Assembly (NCBI RefSeq): GCF_004768465.1
Contig: NZ_SRMF01000003.1
Coordinates: 434,001 to 498,000, forward strand
Length of the DNA: 64,000 bases
Direction: 5' to 3'
Origin: Natronospirillum operosum
GTDB lineage: Bacteria > Pseudomonadota > Gammaproteobacteria > Pseudomonadales > Natronospirillaceae
Part shown: positions 52,651 to 61,938 of the stretch, in pieces
Numbering within the stretch: the first letter of the stretch is position 1
Layout of the letters: the number at the start of each line of letters is the position of its first letter
Translations under genes and position numbers: made by a program
Notes under the pieces: generated by a model
What the model was told of the DNA's origin: nothing
The model's input: only the letters and a program-made list of their open reading frames with translations
Database searches by the model: none

Positions 52651-52969
52651 CCGGCTGGACAGGGACCAAGAGACCCTCTGGCTGACTTTGCGACAGCTAG
52701 TGGAACTGTTCGGTCGGGACAAGTCAGTTATTTCACGTCACTTGAAAAACAATTTTCGGGAATGGGAATTGGACCAGGAGGTAGTTGTTGCAAAAAATGC
52801 ACAGCCTGCAGCTTATGGCAAGATCTATCAGATCGACCACTTTAATCTGGATGTGATCATATCAGTGGGATACCGCGTGAATTGTGCGAGGGCTACTCGC
52901 TTTCAACAATGGGCCATCCGCTTTGTCCAGACTATCTTGCTGCTGCGACGCTATGATGAGGGACCCTGA
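52644..52969 (+). pseudogene. Degenerate second RhuM copy
   Basis: Aligns with the RhuM-Fic protein at 51396: EVRLDRDQETLWLT, ISRHLKN and VIISVGYRVNCARATRFQQWA. Then about 60 residues are missing and the match resumes at QTILLLRRYDEG before a stop. The true start and whole Fic domain are gone. It is a partly deleted paralogue, not a working gene. Confidence 0.75.
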
Positions 52970-53580
52970 CTGTTCCCCTGTTTTTCCGATGGCCTGTGCA
53001 ACTCAAAAACCTTTTCCACCGCGGTGTAGTCGCGATAGCCACAGCGCGCGAGCAGGTTTGCCCCGGCTGTATTGAACCGGCCTTCTGCAAGCAGGTCGTC
53101 ACGGATGTGAATGGCAAGTACCTGTCCGATGACCATGTATCGTTGGGTAAGCTTGCCGTCCACACCCTGCAACTGGGTGCAATGCACCACGCGACACTCC
53201 ATGGAGGCCGGGGCCTGTGCGACACGCCTGGGGGCCACCAGGCTGCAGGGCAGTGAGTCGAGGTTGGCCAGCTTGAATTCGTCTATCTCTGGTGCGACGC
53301 CCTGTGAGGTGGTATTCATCTCATGCAGCAGATCGATACTGGCCACATTGTAGACAAATTCGCCGGACGTCTTGGCATTGGCCACCGAGTCTTTCAGGCC
53401 CTCGCTGGAGAAACCGATCATGTGGGGGTTGCTGGATACGGCACCGAAGAAACTGTAAGGGGCCAGATTGTGCACGCCGTGGACATCCACCGTTGAAATC
53501 CAGCCGATTGGTCGGGGTGCCAATATGGCTTTGAAGGGGTCATGAGGCAGCCCATGCCCTTCGGACATCTTATAGAACAT
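52951..53580 (-). CDS. Flavin reductase-like (FMN-binding split barrel) protein
   Basis: 209 residues with the flavin-reductase fold: HDPFKAILAPRPIGWISTVD, NLAPYSFFGAVSSNPHMIGF and EFVYNVASIDLLHEMN. It binds FMN and may supply reduced flavin to a monooxygenase or act as an oxidoreductase in the catabolic operon. AAGGAA precedes the ATG. The 3' end overlaps the RhuM remnant by 19 bases, perhaps altering the last residues. Confidence 0.85.
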   Translation of the reverse strand: MFYKMSEGHGLPHDPFKAILAPRPIGWISTVDVHGVHNLAPYSFFGAVSSNPHMIGFSSEGLKDSVANAKTSGEFVYNVASIDLLHEMNTTSQGVAPEIDEFKLANLDSLPCSLVAPRRVAQAPASMECRVVHCTQLQGVDGKLTQRYMVIGQVLAIHIRDDLLAEGRFNTAGANLLARCGYRDYTAVEKVFELHRPSEKQGNSQGPSS

Positions 53581-54790
53581 GCTGTGTTTCCTTGTCGGTG
53601 CGGCGAATGATGATATAGAAGGCGGCCATGGCGATCAGCAGCAAGACCCCACTGAACAGGAAAGCCGAGACCAGTCCGAATGCCTGGGCGACCAGGCCAA
53701 ACATCAGCGGGCTCAGCATCTGGGCCGTTCTGTTGACCAACAGGCGCCAGCCCATCAGCTTTCCATGGTCCGGGCCTTTCACCCAGTCCACCATCAACAT
53801 GATGCTGATCGGCAGGTTGAGCCCGACCGCAGCCCCCATCACCAGCATCAATGCAAGTCCGGTCAATGGGCTGGTCGCGGACAGCGGCATGATCAGAATG
53901 CACAGTGACGAGATTGCGCCGGCCAGCAGCAACAGGGGCATCAGTCCGAGCAATCGAGTCAGCCAGGGAATCATGACGCGCACCGTCATTCCGGCAAACC
54001 CATAGGCGGCCAAGCTGAAACCGATCCATTGGCTTGAATAGCCGCTGTGCTGGAAATAAAGCGGCACGAAACTGAAATAAAGCCCCTGGATAAACATGAT
54101 GATGAAGGTGATGATCAGCCCTGCCTGAACGGCCCGAATATCCAGCAGCAGGCGGCTGCCGCTGATCAACTGGGACCAGGGTCCTTCAGAGGACGTCGTA
54201 TGCAGGGGTTCAGGTTTGCGCTGGTTGCGGCCGAGCAGGATGAGTGCGACCAGCCCCAGGGCAGACCAGATGGCGGAGAAACTGAACGCATTTCTGTAGC
54301 CTGTCAGGGGGTCCGAGCTGGCGCCGAGTATCAGGGTCCCCAGCAGGGGGCCAACCATGGTGCCGGCGGCGACCCACATGGCATATCTCTTGATGGATCG
54401 GTTGCGGGTGTCTCTGTCCCCGCCGGCCACCAGTACCTGGAAGCCGGTGACCAGTATGGTGGTGCTGATGCCGTAGAAGATCTGCGACAGACCCAGGATC
54501 CAGTAGCTCGGATTGACCACCACCATCAGGAGCAAGGCGGCAATCATGCCGATCATGCCAATGCTCAGTACCTGGAATACGCCCGTGCGATCGATAAGGT
54601 AACCCGCAGGCAATGAGATAGCGATTGCAGCGGCACCGCGGAGCATTACAAGAAAACCGATATCGGCGCTGGTGCCCCCCAGTGCGCTGACGTAAAGCGT
54701 GAAGAAAGGGTTCAGATAGCCCATGAAAAGAAACAGCAGCAGTCCGCCGACAATACCGGCATTGGTCAGCAGTCGCTGTCCGGCCGCCAT
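53570..54790 (-). CDS. Major facilitator superfamily transporter
   Basis: 406 residues with twelve hydrophobic helices, GYLIDRTGVFQVLSIG after helix 2 and a mid-protein loop between helices 6 and 7. Probably imports or exports the pathway's substrate. The ATG at 54790 has GGAG upstream. It overlaps the flavin-reductase start by 11 bases. Confidence 0.85.
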   Translation of the reverse strand: MAAGQRLLTNAGIVGGLLLFLFMGYLNPFFTLYVSALGGTSADIGFLVMLRGAAAIAISLPAGYLIDRTGVFQVLSIGMIGMIAALLLMVVVNPSYWILGLSQIFYGISTTILVTGFQVLVAGGDRDTRNRSIKRYAMWVAAGTMVGPLLGTLILGASSDPLTGYRNAFSFSAIWSALGLVALILLGRNQRKPEPLHTTSSEGPWSQLISGSRLLLDIRAVQAGLIITFIIMFIQGLYFSFVPLYFQHSGYSSQWIGFSLAAYGFAGMTVRVMIPWLTRLLGLMPLLLLAGAISSLCILIMPLSATSPLTGLALMLVMGAAVGLNLPISIMLMVDWVKGPDHGKLMGWRLLVNRTAQMLSPLMFGLVAQAFGLVSAFLFSGVLLLIAMAAFYIIIRRTDKETQHVL

Positions 54791-54812
54791 CAAGGACTCC
54801 GATAGGCGCTGA

Positions 54813-55232
54813 TCACGCGGCAAATACCCGCTGCGAGGTGCGCTTGAAGATGCGCCAGCAGCCGTCTTCGTATACGAACGTGTCGTGATAATCGAGTATG
54901 GACACAGGGGGCCCCAGTTGCGCAGGCTGCCCGGCATCCGAAGCTTCACCCTTGAAGGTGATCAGGGTGCAGATCGCCTGGATTGTATCAGGGGCCGACA
55001 ACTCGCAAACCAGGTTGCTGGTCACATGCCGGGTCAGGACCTCCGGGTCGCGGGTTGCCAGGGCCTTGGCGATGGCGCTGCGGCCCTGCAGCACCTGGCC
55101 TTTCCAGGTCCAGGTGCCCTGCTCCGAGAATTGTGCGGCTGCGAGCTCCGGGTTGTGGGTGTCCAGCGCACGGGCAACCTTGAATAGCGCCATCTGGCAT
55201 TCTGTATAGTCACTCGTCTGTACATGTGTCAT
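54813..55232 (-). CDS. NTF2/SnoaL-like protein
   Basis: 139 residues of the cone-shaped NTF2-like fold (TECQMALFKVARALDTHNPE, RHVTSNLVCEL, DYHDTFVYEDGCWRIFKR). Members include small isomerases, dehydratases and ring-hydroxylase beta subunits. The start overlaps the FAH gene stop by ATGA. Confidence 0.82.
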   Translation of the reverse strand: MTHVQTSDYTECQMALFKVARALDTHNPELAAAQFSEQGTWTWKGQVLQGRSAIAKALATRDPEVLTRHVTSNLVCELSAPDTIQAICTLITFKGEASDAGQPAQLGPPVSILDYHDTFVYEDGCWRIFKRTSQRVFAA

Positions 55233-56071
55233 GCGTCTATCCTGTTGGCCAAGGTGCCCAGTCCGTCTACAGTCACAGAGATGTCGTCACCGATCTTGAG
55301 CCATAGAGGTGGGTTTCGGCTCTGTCCGACGCCATCCGGTGTTCCCGTGGCTATGATGTCGCCGGGTTGCAGCGTGATCATTGTTGATACAAAGGAGATC
55401 AATTGCGCCACGGAGAAAATCATGTCGCGGGTATTGGCCTGTTGCACGACCCGGCCGTTCAGGCGGGTGGTGAGCGTCAGGGCCTGGACATCCGGGACAT
55501 GCGATGCGGGCATGATGGCGGGGCCCAGGGCGCCCGAGTGCTCGAAATTTTTGCCCAGTGTGGTGGTTATTTTCTGCCAGTCTCGTACCGAGCCATCCAT
55601 GAAGCAGGTATACCCGAAGACATGCGCCAGCGCTTCCTCTTCCGGAATGTGCCGCCCGGACCTGCCGATCACCACGGCTAGTTCGCCCTCGTAGTCGAAG
55701 TGTTCACTGACAGTGGGGGCAATGATCGACTGATCGTGTCCTACGAGAGAGTTCTGGAGTCGGACAAAAATACGTGGCGCGGAAGGCGCTTCCTTGCCGC
55801 TTTCTCGAGCGTGATCGGAGTAGTTCAGACCGGTGCAGTACATGGCTCCGAAGTCCGGTATGACCGGCTGAAGTTGTACCTCATCCAACCGCAGGGTCGG
55901 TGTTGAATCGAGGTTCAAACGGTTTGGGCTGGCAAGCTCGCCGGAGGCGATGGCCTTCTTGAGTGTTGGTGCCACAAGTCCGAGCTGAGTGCTTGAAACT
56001 ATGTCGTTGGAGTCGGTAACGACGCCCCAGCACGGTGTTTGATCTGAATCCAGGTATGAAACATAACGCAT
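55229..56071 (-). CDS. Fumarylacetoacetate-hydrolase-family protein
   Basis: 280 residues. The FAH core shows YCTGLNYSDHARESG, KNFEHSGALGPAIM and the metal-binding FDYEGELAVVIGR. C-terminal SFVSTMITLQPGDIIATGTP is the usual signature. Such enzymes cleave C-C bonds of acylpyruvates or decarboxylate/isomerise ring-cleavage products. It starts 12 bases after the GntR gene and likely forms one operon with it. Confidence 0.88.
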   Translation of the reverse strand: MRYVSYLDSDQTPCWGVVTDSNDIVSSTQLGLVAPTLKKAIASGELASPNRLNLDSTPTLRLDEVQLQPVIPDFGAMYCTGLNYSDHARESGKEAPSAPRIFVRLQNSLVGHDQSIIAPTVSEHFDYEGELAVVIGRSGRHIPEEEALAHVFGYTCFMDGSVRDWQKITTTLGKNFEHSGALGPAIMPASHVPDVQALTLTTRLNGRVVQQANTRDMIFSVAQLISFVSTMITLQPGDIIATGTPDGVGQSRNPPLWLKIGDDISVTVDGLGTLANRIDA

Positions 56072-56083
56072 TGAACTTGGCTC

Positions 56084-56848
56084 TCAGATGGAATTCCGCG
56101 ACGAATCCGGTCGGAAATTCAGGGTGGTGTTTTCACGCAGAATCAGGTCTACCGACAGTTGGAAACGCTCTGGGTGGTAGCGAATTTCTACGAACTGCAC
56201 AGGTTTGTCATCGCGTGTGAGATAGATCCGGTCTGCCTTTATCACGGGTGTGCCATCCGCCACGCCCAGCAGGTCGGAGTAGGGTTTTTGTACCGCAGTC
56301 GCACACAGGGTCTGCGCGGCATGGTCCAGCTTGATGCCGAGGCGTTGACTGAGGGCATGAAAAGTAGGGACGCCAGCATTGAAGTCATGGGCAGTTATGC
56401 GAGCTTGAGCCGTGTCGGGTGTGTACGAGTCCGAAACAGTGATGACCTCACCGTTCCGTTTGACGGCGCTTCGGATGTGCCGCACGTCTTGACCAGTACT
56501 GAGATCGAGGTGTTTTGCGATGGGTTCGCTGGCGGGTATCGCTCTGTCGCAGACAATGTCATAGGTGTGGGACTGAATCTCGTCCAGATACCCAATCAGG
56601 TTGAAAGTGCGGTTGGAGCTGTTGTCGCTGCGAGTGACAAAGGTACCGACCCCGCGCTTTCGAAACAGCAGGCCCCTGTCCACCAGCTTGGCAATGGCCG
56701 CGCGGATTGTTATGCGGCTGACACCATATTCGGCACAAAGCTGCTTCTCGCTGGGCAGCATGTCATCGCCCGACAGTTCCACCGTAATTCTGCGCAGCAA
56801 GTCTTCCATCACCTGATGGTGAAGACTTTTGCCACTTTGGGTGACCAT
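56084..56848 (-). CDS. GntR-family regulator, HutC/UTRA type
   Basis: 254 residues with a winged helix (MLPSEKQLCAEYGVSRITIR, near 30-50) and a UTRA ligand domain (QFVEIRYHPERFQLSVDLIL at the end). It divergently faces the TauD-like gene and heads the FAH operon, so it probably represses both through the inverted repeat at 56922-56944. The ATG at 56848 is preferred to a TTG at 56860. Confidence 0.88.
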   Translation of the reverse strand: MVTQSGKSLHHQVMEDLLRRITVELSGDDMLPSEKQLCAEYGVSRITIRAAIAKLVDRGLLFRKRGVGTFVTRSDNSSNRTFNLIGYLDEIQSHTYDIVCDRAIPASEPIAKHLDLSTGQDVRHIRSAVKRNGEVITVSDSYTPDTAQARITAHDFNAGVPTFHALSQRLGIKLDHAAQTLCATAVQKPYSDLLGVADGTPVIKADRIYLTRDDKPVQFVEIRYHPERFQLSVDLILRENTTLNFRPDSSRNSI

Positions 56849-56921
56849 ATAATGATCCAATTCTCACCCCTTCACTGATGATGGCCGTGTTGCAAGGCCG
56901 CAATTTGCGGGAATGTTTTAA

Positions 56922-56944
56922 ATGTTATGACAACATGATAACAT
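56922..56944. promoter_or_regulatory. Inverted repeat in divergent region, probable GntR operator
   Basis: ATGTTAT (56922-56928) and ATAACAT (56938-56944) are perfect arms 9 bases apart, with a nested AACAT in between. The layout fits HutC-type sites and lies between the GntR and dioxygenase genes. Confidence 0.5.
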
Positions 56945-56984
56945 AATCAACCATCATTCGATCAAAACCCCTTGGAGGTGTGTT

Positions 56985-57887
56985 ATGGGTCTTGAAATCA
57001 AACCGACAGGCCAGAGTGTTGGCGCTGTAGTTAACGGCCTGGACCTGTCAAAAGAACTGTCAGTGGAAACCTTCAAGGTTCTGGTTCAGGCACTTGGCGA
57101 GCATGGTTACCTGTCCTTTCCACACCAAAGTCTGGGGCCGGCGGAGTTGAAACGGTTTTCCGGAATGTTTGGCGGACTGCAGACGTCGGTAAGTGGTACC
57201 TACAATGACCCAGTCCACCCTGAAGTCATGACGCTGTCGAACATGAAGAAGAATGGCGTGCCACTGGGTCTTTCCGATGCAGGGCAGGACTGGCACACCG
57301 ATATGTCCTACAACCGGATGATCGGTTTTGCAAACGTGCTGCACGCTCTGCATGTACCCAAGCGCAATGGCGTACCCTTGGGTGATACGGGCTTTGCCAA
57401 CATGCATTTTGCCTATGAGGGTCTGCCGGAGGAGTTGAAGTCTGATCTGGCAGGTATGACAGTTACCCACGACTTCAACAAGTTCTGGTCGAAAATGGTG
57501 ACCAGTGGATCCGGCAGAGCGCCGTTGACAGCCGAGCAGAAGGCAAAACGGCCACCGTCGGTGCATCCGATTTTTATGGAGCATCCGATTACCGGACGCA
57601 AGGTGCTCTATGCCAACCCGGGGTACGCCATTCGAATCAATGAGTTGCCGGAAGTCGAAAGTGACCGAATTCTTGCGTTCCTCTTCGAGCACCAACTGAA
57701 AGATGACTACACCACCTTTTACCACTGGGCAGAGGGAGATGTGCTGATATGGGACAACATTGGCACTTTGCACAAGGCCGTTGCGGACTATGGCCCTGAT
57801 GAGGCCCGAATGATGATCCGCTGCCAGGTAATGGCTGACCAGGTATTCGAACCGGGCTTTCCAGGCAAAATAAGCGCATCTGCTTGA
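56985..57887 (+). CDS. TauD/TfdA-family 2-oxoglutarate-dependent dioxygenase
   Basis: 300 residues. The iron triad is visible as His104-x-Asp106 (DWHTDMSY) and His263 (GTLHKAVADYG), with an arginine (about 275-279) to hold 2-oxoglutarate. It would hydroxylate a carboxylate, sulfonate or amine substrate. GGAGG precedes the ATG. It is divergent from the GntR/FAH operon and upstream of a nitroreductase, so it probably starts the breakdown pathway. Confidence 0.9.
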   Translation: MGLEIKPTGQSVGAVVNGLDLSKELSVETFKVLVQALGEHGYLSFPHQSLGPAELKRFSGMFGGLQTSVSGTYNDPVHPEVMTLSNMKKNGVPLGLSDAGQDWHTDMSYNRMIGFANVLHALHVPKRNGVPLGDTGFANMHFAYEGLPEELKSDLAGMTVTHDFNKFWSKMVTSGSGRAPLTAEQKAKRPPSVHPIFMEHPITGRKVLYANPGYAIRINELPEVESDRILAFLFEHQLKDDYTTFYHWAEGDVLIWDNIGTLHKAVADYGPDEARMMIRCQVMADQVFEPGFPGKISASA

Positions 57888-57916
57888 GCCGCTTCGTCAG
57901 CTTGAGTCCGAAGGCT

Positions 57917-57938
57917 GCCCGGAGCTGAAACTCCGGGC
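57917..57938 (+). terminator. Hairpin after the dioxygenase gene
   Basis: GCCCGGAG (57917-57924) and CTCCGGGC (57931-57938) form a perfect 8-bp stem with a 6-base loop between the dioxygenase and nitroreductase genes. No T-run follows, so it may only attenuate transcription or protect mRNA. Confidence 0.45.
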
Positions 57939-57964
57939 TCGAATTACTTAGAGGAATAGTGTGT

Positions 57965-58786
57965 ATGAACATGTACGACCGTGATGCATTGGTACGTGAG
58001 CGCTATGGCGAGGCGTCAGTCGAAGCTAATCTCTCTGCTGTGCTGGATCCCCTGTTCTTGCAGCACCGCTCCGTTAGAGCCTATCGTGACACGCCACTGC
58101 CTGAGGGTACTATTGAGTCTCTGGTGGCGGCCGCACAGTCGGCCTCGACATCCTCCAACCTGCAGGCCTGGAGCGTGGTTTCCGTGGAAAGCGCGGAGAC
58201 CAGAAGCCGGTTGTCCGAACTTGCGGGGGGACAGAAGCATGTGGCGTCCGCGCCGGTGCAACTGGTCTGGTTGGCTGACCTGTCGCGCCTTCATCAGGCG
58301 GCTGCTGATCAGGGAATCAGTGCAGAGGGTGTGGATTATCTGGAGGTATTCCTGGTATCCGTCATTGATGCTGCCATTGCCGCGCAAAGTGCCGCTCTTG
58401 CGGCTGAATCGCTCGACTTGGGTTTGGTCTACATTGGCGGACTGCGGAATCATCCGGAAGAAGTGGCTGAGCTTCTTGGTTTGCCGGATCGGTGCTTTGC
58501 GGTTTTTGGTATGTGTATCGGGTACCCGGACGAAACCAAACCGGCACATATCAAGCCCCGCCTGCCTCAGGCAGCCGTCTGGCACAGGGAAAAATATGAC
58601 GCCGCCGGGTTGGCTGAACATGTGGAGGCCTATGACCTGGAATCGCTGCGGTTCTATCAATCTCAGAATATGGACCGCAAGCAGTGGTCAATTCACTCTG
58701 GCAACCGAGTCAGGGGGCCGGAGTCGCTCAATGGCCGTGACCGGCTTGCAGAGGCCCTGAACAGGCTCGGTTTTCCGCTGCGCTGA
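57965..58786 (+). CDS. Nitroreductase-family (NfsA-like) oxidoreductase
   Basis: 273 residues with the FMN-binding pattern HRSVRAYRDTPLPEG near 36-50, AAQSASTSSNLQAWS and SLDLGLVYIGGLRNHPEEVAELLGLP-type sequence (VYIGGLRNHP quoted). NfsA-type reductases use NADPH to reduce nitro groups, quinones or other acceptors. The ATG at 57965 is 9 bases from GAGGA; a GTG at 57959 is too close. Confidence 0.87.
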   Translation: MNMYDRDALVRERYGEASVEANLSAVLDPLFLQHRSVRAYRDTPLPEGTIESLVAAAQSASTSSNLQAWSVVSVESAETRSRLSELAGGQKHVASAPVQLVWLADLSRLHQAAADQGISAEGVDYLEVFLVSVIDAAIAAQSAALAAESLDLGLVYIGGLRNHPEEVAELLGLPDRCFAVFGMCIGYPDETKPAHIKPRLPQAAVWHREKYDAAGLAEHVEAYDLESLRFYQSQNMDRKQWSIHSGNRVRGPESLNGRDRLAEALNRLGFPLR

Positions 58787-58802
58787 CCCGTTATTCCTGC
58801 AA

Positions 58803-58831
58803 CGCCGGCATCCGCTGTTACGGAGCCGGCG
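58803..58831. terminator. Strong hairpin between convergent genes
   Basis: Arms CGCCGGC (58803-58809) and GCCGGCG (58825-58831) continue into TCCG/CGGA (58811-58814, 58821-58824), with a 6-base loop and one bulged A. It lies between the nitroreductase stop and the convergent TctA gene and covers the latter's stop codon. It probably terminates both transcripts. Confidence 0.55.
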
Positions 58832-60338
58832 CTTCCTTCAGCCGCTTTCGGCGCGCCGAGAGATAGAAGGAAGTCGCAAGAATGGCTACGGCGAGCCCCA
58901 GAAAACTGCCACTGATCGGGTGTGTCACAAAGGTTGAAAGATCTCCGCGTGAATACAACATGGCTCTGCGAAAGTTTTCTTCCATCAGAGGCCCCAGTAC
59001 AAAGCCGAGCAACAAAGGGGGCAGAGTGAAGTTCAAGCGCAGCAGCGCGTAGCCTGCCAGCCCAAACAGGATGACCAGCCAGAGATCTATGGTGCTGTTG
59101 GACACACTGTAGGTGCCCAGACAGATGAACATGAGGATTCCGGGGTAAAGGTACTGGTACGGAGTTCGCAGCAGATTCACCCAGAGACCGATCATGGGAA
59201 TGTTGATAAGCAAGAGCAGCAAGTTGCCTATCCAAAAGCTCATGATAAGACCCCAGAACAAGTCTGGAGAATTGGACATCAGACTCGGCCCAGGCGATAT
59301 GCCATGGATCATCAGCACGCCCAGCATCATGGCCATACTCGCTGTGCCGGGAATGCCAAGAGCCATCGTCGGAATAAACGCAGTTTGGTCTGCGGCGTTA
59401 TTGGCCGACTCCGGGCTGGCCAGCCCCTCAATAGCCCCATGTCCGAAGCGTTCAGGTGTTTTCGATATCTTTTTCTCAGTGGCGTAGGCCACAAATGACG
59501 CTATGGTCCCCCCTGAGCCCGGCAGTGCGCCGAAGAACGATCCGATGCCGGCGCCGCGAAACAGAGGCTTGACCGATTGACGGCACTCGGTGAGCGTCGG
59601 AAGCATGGATCGAATAGTGATTTTCTGGATATTCGAAACCTTGCTTTCAGCTGAACGGATACTGCCGATGATCTGGGAAACGCCGAATAGTCCCATCGCC
59701 AGTGCGACGATGCTGATCCCATCGTACAGAGTAGGCGACGAGAATGTGAAGCGCCCTGCACCGGTGTAGATATCAAGCCCAACCAGCCCGACGATGATAC
59801 CCACCAGAATCATTGCCAGACCCTTTAGTGGCGATTCGTTTGACATGGTCGCTGCCACAATCAACCCCAGAGCCATTAGCGAGAAGTACTCGGTAGGGCC
59901 GAACTGCAATGCGACTGATACGATCATGGGTGAAAACAGCATCATGAGCAGGATGCCTACTGTGGCACCGACAAATGAAGCGATTGTGGTGATCAGGAGG
60001 GCGACACCTGCGCGCCCCTGACTGGCCATAGGATGGCCGTCAATACAGGCTACCGCTGCAGAGGGTGTCCCAGGCAGATTCAGTAGAATTGAGGTCGTAG
60101 AGCCACCGTAGGTGGTGCCGTAGTAGATACCGGCTAACATGACCAGTGCAGCTGTCGGGCTAAGGTAAAAAGTCAGAGGAAATAGCAGAGACATTGCTGC
60201 CAGCGTGCCAATGCCTGGAATCACTCCGGCCAGCGTGCCCAGAAAGACACCGAGCGCACAATAGAAAAGGTGTTCTGGCGTTAGCGCGGTGGCCAGCCCA
60301 AGTGCGACGTTGTCGCCCAGAATGCTGAAAAATTCCAT
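58818..60338 (-). CDS. Tripartite tricarboxylate transporter large membrane subunit (TctA type)
   Basis: 506 residues, about twelve helices, with LAGVIPGIGTLAAMSLLFPL, YGGSTTSILLNLPGTPSAAV, GALPGSGGTIASFVAYATEK and LGIPGTASMAMMLGVLMIHG. The ATG at 60338 overlaps the TctB stop by one base. It moves the acid captured by its TctC partner. Confidence 0.92.
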   Translation of the reverse strand: MEFFSILGDNVALGLATALTPEHLFYCALGVFLGTLAGVIPGIGTLAAMSLLFPLTFYLSPTAALVMLAGIYYGTTYGGSTTSILLNLPGTPSAAVACIDGHPMASQGRAGVALLITTIASFVGATVGILLMMLFSPMIVSVALQFGPTEYFSLMALGLIVAATMSNESPLKGLAMILVGIIVGLVGLDIYTGAGRFTFSSPTLYDGISIVALAMGLFGVSQIIGSIRSAESKVSNIQKITIRSMLPTLTECRQSVKPLFRGAGIGSFFGALPGSGGTIASFVAYATEKKISKTPERFGHGAIEGLASPESANNAADQTAFIPTMALGIPGTASMAMMLGVLMIHGISPGPSLMSNSPDLFWGLIMSFWIGNLLLLLINIPMIGLWVNLLRTPYQYLYPGILMFICLGTYSVSNSTIDLWLVILFGLAGYALLRLNFTLPPLLLGFVLGPLMEENFRRAMLYSRGDLSTFVTHPISGSFLGLAVAILATSFYLSARRKRLKEAPAP

Positions 60339-60787
60339 TAGAAAGGCCATCTCCACAGTCGAATTGGCATGTTGAACCCCTGCAGAAAAATTGCCCATGC
60401 GAGGACACACAAGATGACGCTGATCAGGAGGCTGACACGCCAATTGAGTTTCTGACTGGCAAAACTACTCAGCAGGGTAAGTACAAAAATGGCGGGGACA
60501 AGCCCGAACCGATCGATGGTCAGTGCGAAACCCGCAAGGCCGGCAATAACGGCCAGAGCCGAGCGCAGTTCGAAGGTTGGTAGTCGGTCGGAGCTTTTCA
60601 GAGCGCCCAGCGCAATAAATACACCGATGAAAAAAAGCAGCAGTCCGATGGCCGCCGGGAAGAAGCCGGGTCCCATTTGTCGAACAGTGCCGATTGGCAG
60701 TTCTATCCAGGCATAACCGGTCGTGGCCGCACCAAGAAGTGTGAGCACAAGACCACCGGTGAAATCGGACTGGTTGATGGACCGCAT
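60338..60787 (-). CDS. Tripartite tricarboxylate transporter small membrane subunit (TctB type)
   Basis: 149 residues with four hydrophobic helices and the TctB-like start SINQSDFTGGLVLTLLGAAT and GTVRQMGPGFFPAAIGLLLF. AGGGG precedes the ATG. It lies 88 bases after the TctC gene and overlaps TctA by one base. Confidence 0.88.
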   Translation of the reverse strand: MRSINQSDFTGGLVLTLLGAATTGYAWIELPIGTVRQMGPGFFPAAIGLLLFFIGVFIALGALKSSDRLPTFELRSALAVIAGLAGFALTIDRFGLVPAIFVLTLLSSFASQKLNWRVSLLISVILCVLAWAIFLQGFNMPIRLWRWPF

Positions 60788-60875
60788 GGACGAACCCCTG
60801 TCTGAAGAATAGAGGGTCGAGGCCGGCTGCCGAAAGGCAGAGGCCCCGATTTACGTCAATGAAGAATGATGGGCT

Positions 60876-61877
60876 TTACAAGGATATGCCAACTTCTTCG
60901 ATGATAGCTTCGTATCTTTCCGCTTCGTTGCGCAGGAACTCGGTCATTTCTGACGGCGAGGTAATGTGCAATTCAAGGCCTGTCTCAAGGACCTGTTCCA
61001 CCAGTTCGTCAGTTGCTGCCTGGCTCAGAGCCGAGTTCAGTTGATCAATGATGGACTCCGGTGTGTCTCTGGGGGCGTAGAACGCCTGATATGAGACCGC
61101 TGCATACTCAGGGTAGCCTGCTTCAGCTACTGTGGGAACATCAGGATAAGCTTGAGTTCGTTCCGGACCGGTTGTAGCAAGCAGCTTGAGCTGGCCAGAT
61201 TCAAGGTAGTCACCTGCACCCAACAAAGAGGTAATCATGATGTCCGCACGGCCCGCAACAAGGTCTGTCATGGCCGGACCTGCTCCAGTATAGGGAATGT
61301 GCGTGATGTCGATATCTGCAGCAGCGTTGAGCATTTCGCCAGCAATGTGCTGCAAGGAAGCGTTACCGGAGGACGCAAAGTTGACATCACCAGGGTTTGC
61401 CCGAGCGTGTTCTACCAGTTCTTCAATGGTGTCAACGCCAAGACTGGGATGCGCCAGCACGCCAAGGGATTGAGTTGCCGCGATCCCGACATGAGAAAGG
61501 TCCGTCAGCGGATCGTAGTCGTCATAGTCGCGCAGAATCTGATTCAGCAGTGTGGCGTTGGTGCCATACAGCAATGTCTGACCATTTGGCTCAGCATTGA
61601 TGACATGGGTAGTGCCTATGATAGTGCTGCCACCGGGTCGGTTTTCGACGACGACAGAGTGTCCCAATGCTTCCGAGAATGGTCCCTGCAGGGTACGAGC
61701 CATCAGGTCTGTACTGCCGCCGGGAGCGTAGGCAACGTTGATTGACACTGGGCCGTCAGGAATTGAGTCCTGAGCAAGTGCAATTGTTGATGTGACCGAG
61801 GCAAAGCCAAAGGCCATGGTGGAGATAACTTTCCAGAGGCTTCCATTCCCTTTTGGATAGCTGTGATTGTTTTTCAT
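60876..61877 (-). CDS. Tripartite tricarboxylate transporter binding protein (TctC type)
   Basis: 333 residues with a signal peptide to about residue 35 (STIALAQ) and TctC/Bug sequence: VSINVAYAPGGSTDLMARTL, NRPGGSTIIGTTHVINAEPN, IPYTGAGPAMTDLVAGRADI and PDVPTVAEAGYPEYAA. The start at 61877 is uncertain; ATGs at 61889 and 61898 are in frame. It is the first gene of a TctCBA operon and divergent from the 2-hydroxy-acid dehydrogenase gene. Confidence 0.9.
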   Translation of the reverse strand: MKNNHSYPKGNGSLWKVISTMAFGFASVTSTIALAQDSIPDGPVSINVAYAPGGSTDLMARTLQGPFSEALGHSVVVENRPGGSTIIGTTHVINAEPNGQTLLYGTNATLLNQILRDYDDYDPLTDLSHVGIAATQSLGVLAHPSLGVDTIEELVEHARANPGDVNFASSGNASLQHIAGEMLNAAADIDITHIPYTGAGPAMTDLVAGRADIMITSLLGAGDYLESGQLKLLATTGPERTQAYPDVPTVAEAGYPEYAAVSYQAFYAPRDTPESIIDQLNSALSQAATDELVEQVLETGLELHITSPSEMTEFLRNEAERYEAIIEEVGISL

Positions 61878-61938
61878 GGGAATCACCATTTTATGCAAAA
61901 ATTTATGTTTTCTTTTATACTGAGAAAAGTTGATTATT

